Part shown: piece after piece, positions 36,109-36,237 of the stretch
Position numbering within the stretch: the stretch's first letter is position 1
How the letters are laid out: each line of letters starts with the position of its first letter
Assembly (NCBI RefSeq): GCF_030398385.1
Contig: NZ_JAOAOQ010000052.1
Location: 1 to 36,237, forward strand
Source: Aquibium sp. ELW1220
GTDB taxonomy: Bacteria > Pseudomonadota > Alphaproteobacteria > Rhizobiales > Rhizobiaceae
Direction: 5' to 3'
Length of the DNA stretch: 36,237 bases
Notes under the pieces: generated by a model
What the model was told of the DNA's origin: nothing
Databases searched by the model: none
The model's input: only the letters and a program-made list of their open reading frames with translations
Program-made: the position numbers and the translations under genes

Positions 36109-36237
36109 CTACCGGTCTAGCCCGTCTTATTCATGAGTTCGCTTTCGCGGATGACGCCGGTCGATGGTACGCGGGCAGTCGAGGCGTCTCTTTCACCGCG
36201 GGCGGATCTGGACTTGTAGAACGCGCTGGAGGTTGAC
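36109..36237. other. Right edge without a recognised gene
   Basis: These 129 bases lie upstream of the CHAT gene on its strand. All three minus-strand frames reach a stop before joining the CHAT reading frame, and I recognise no motif in their short translations. The stretch should contain the promoter or the missing 5' part of the CHAT gene if one exists. Confidence 0.35.

Noticed and set aside
21818-36237. Second copy of the tRNA-Ser 3' end as the far attachment site
   Set aside because: Reading through the island I did not notice a repeat of the T arm-to-CCA segment; the far end probably lies beyond this window.

Overview
The window looks like chromosomal DNA of an alphaproteobacterium of the Rhizobiales (Hyphomicrobiales), probably a Mesorhizobium/Phyllobacteriaceae-like organism. 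The evidence is the very high GC content, an F1 ATPase operon atpHAGDC without F0 genes beside it, the gene chain rplU-rpmA-obgE-proB-proA-nadD-rsfS-rlmH-envC-ctpA-(polysaccharide deacetylase)-rppH, an L21 protein with a C-terminal helix-hairpin-helix extension, and remnants of a Ti/rhizobial-type traAFBH conjugation module. This is inferred from gene order and protein character; no database search was run.

Region 1 (1-5990): a 27-bp-arm inverted repeat, a small membrane protein, then atpH-atpA-atpG-atpD-atpC on the + strand, closed by a clear intrinsic terminator at 5964-5989.

Region 2 (6026-21446): a mostly minus-strand housekeeping block. Read in its own direction it runs rplU, rpmA, terminator, GNAT acetyltransferase, obgE, proB, proA, a CopG/ParE toxin-antitoxin pair, nadD, an MFS transporter, rsfS, rlmH, envC, ctpA, divergent polysaccharide deacetylase, rppH and an alpha/beta hydrolase. 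One + strand endonuclease/exonuclease/phosphatase-family gene sits between obgE and the GNAT gene. The TA pair, the MFS gene and the phosphatase gene look like additions to an otherwise conserved chain. The block combines 50S assembly and function (L21, L27, ObgE, RsfS, RlmH), proline synthesis (ProBA), NAD synthesis (NadD), envelope and peptidoglycan processing (EnvC, CtpA) and RNA turnover (RppH).

Region 3 (21818-36237): an accessory island that begins at a tRNA-Ser(CGA) gene, the likely attachment site. Next to it is a broken tyrosine-type integrase gene whose 3' part is fused in frame to the C-terminal helicase part of a TraA relaxase. Intact-looking traF, traB and traH follow. The rest is cargo and debris: a minus-strand cassette (phospholipase D-like protein, small helical protein, membrane M48 metallopeptidase), a traB 3' fragment joined to a lipoprotein-like signal, a 73-bp near-perfect palindrome, an ISL3-family element with a frameshifted and nonsense-mutated transposase, and a large TPR-CHAT protease gene. 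The cassette and the CHAT gene all lie on the minus strand and are separated only by mobile debris, so CHAT/PLD/small protein/M48 may once have been one conflict or defence locus. That is the main hypothesis worth testing here.
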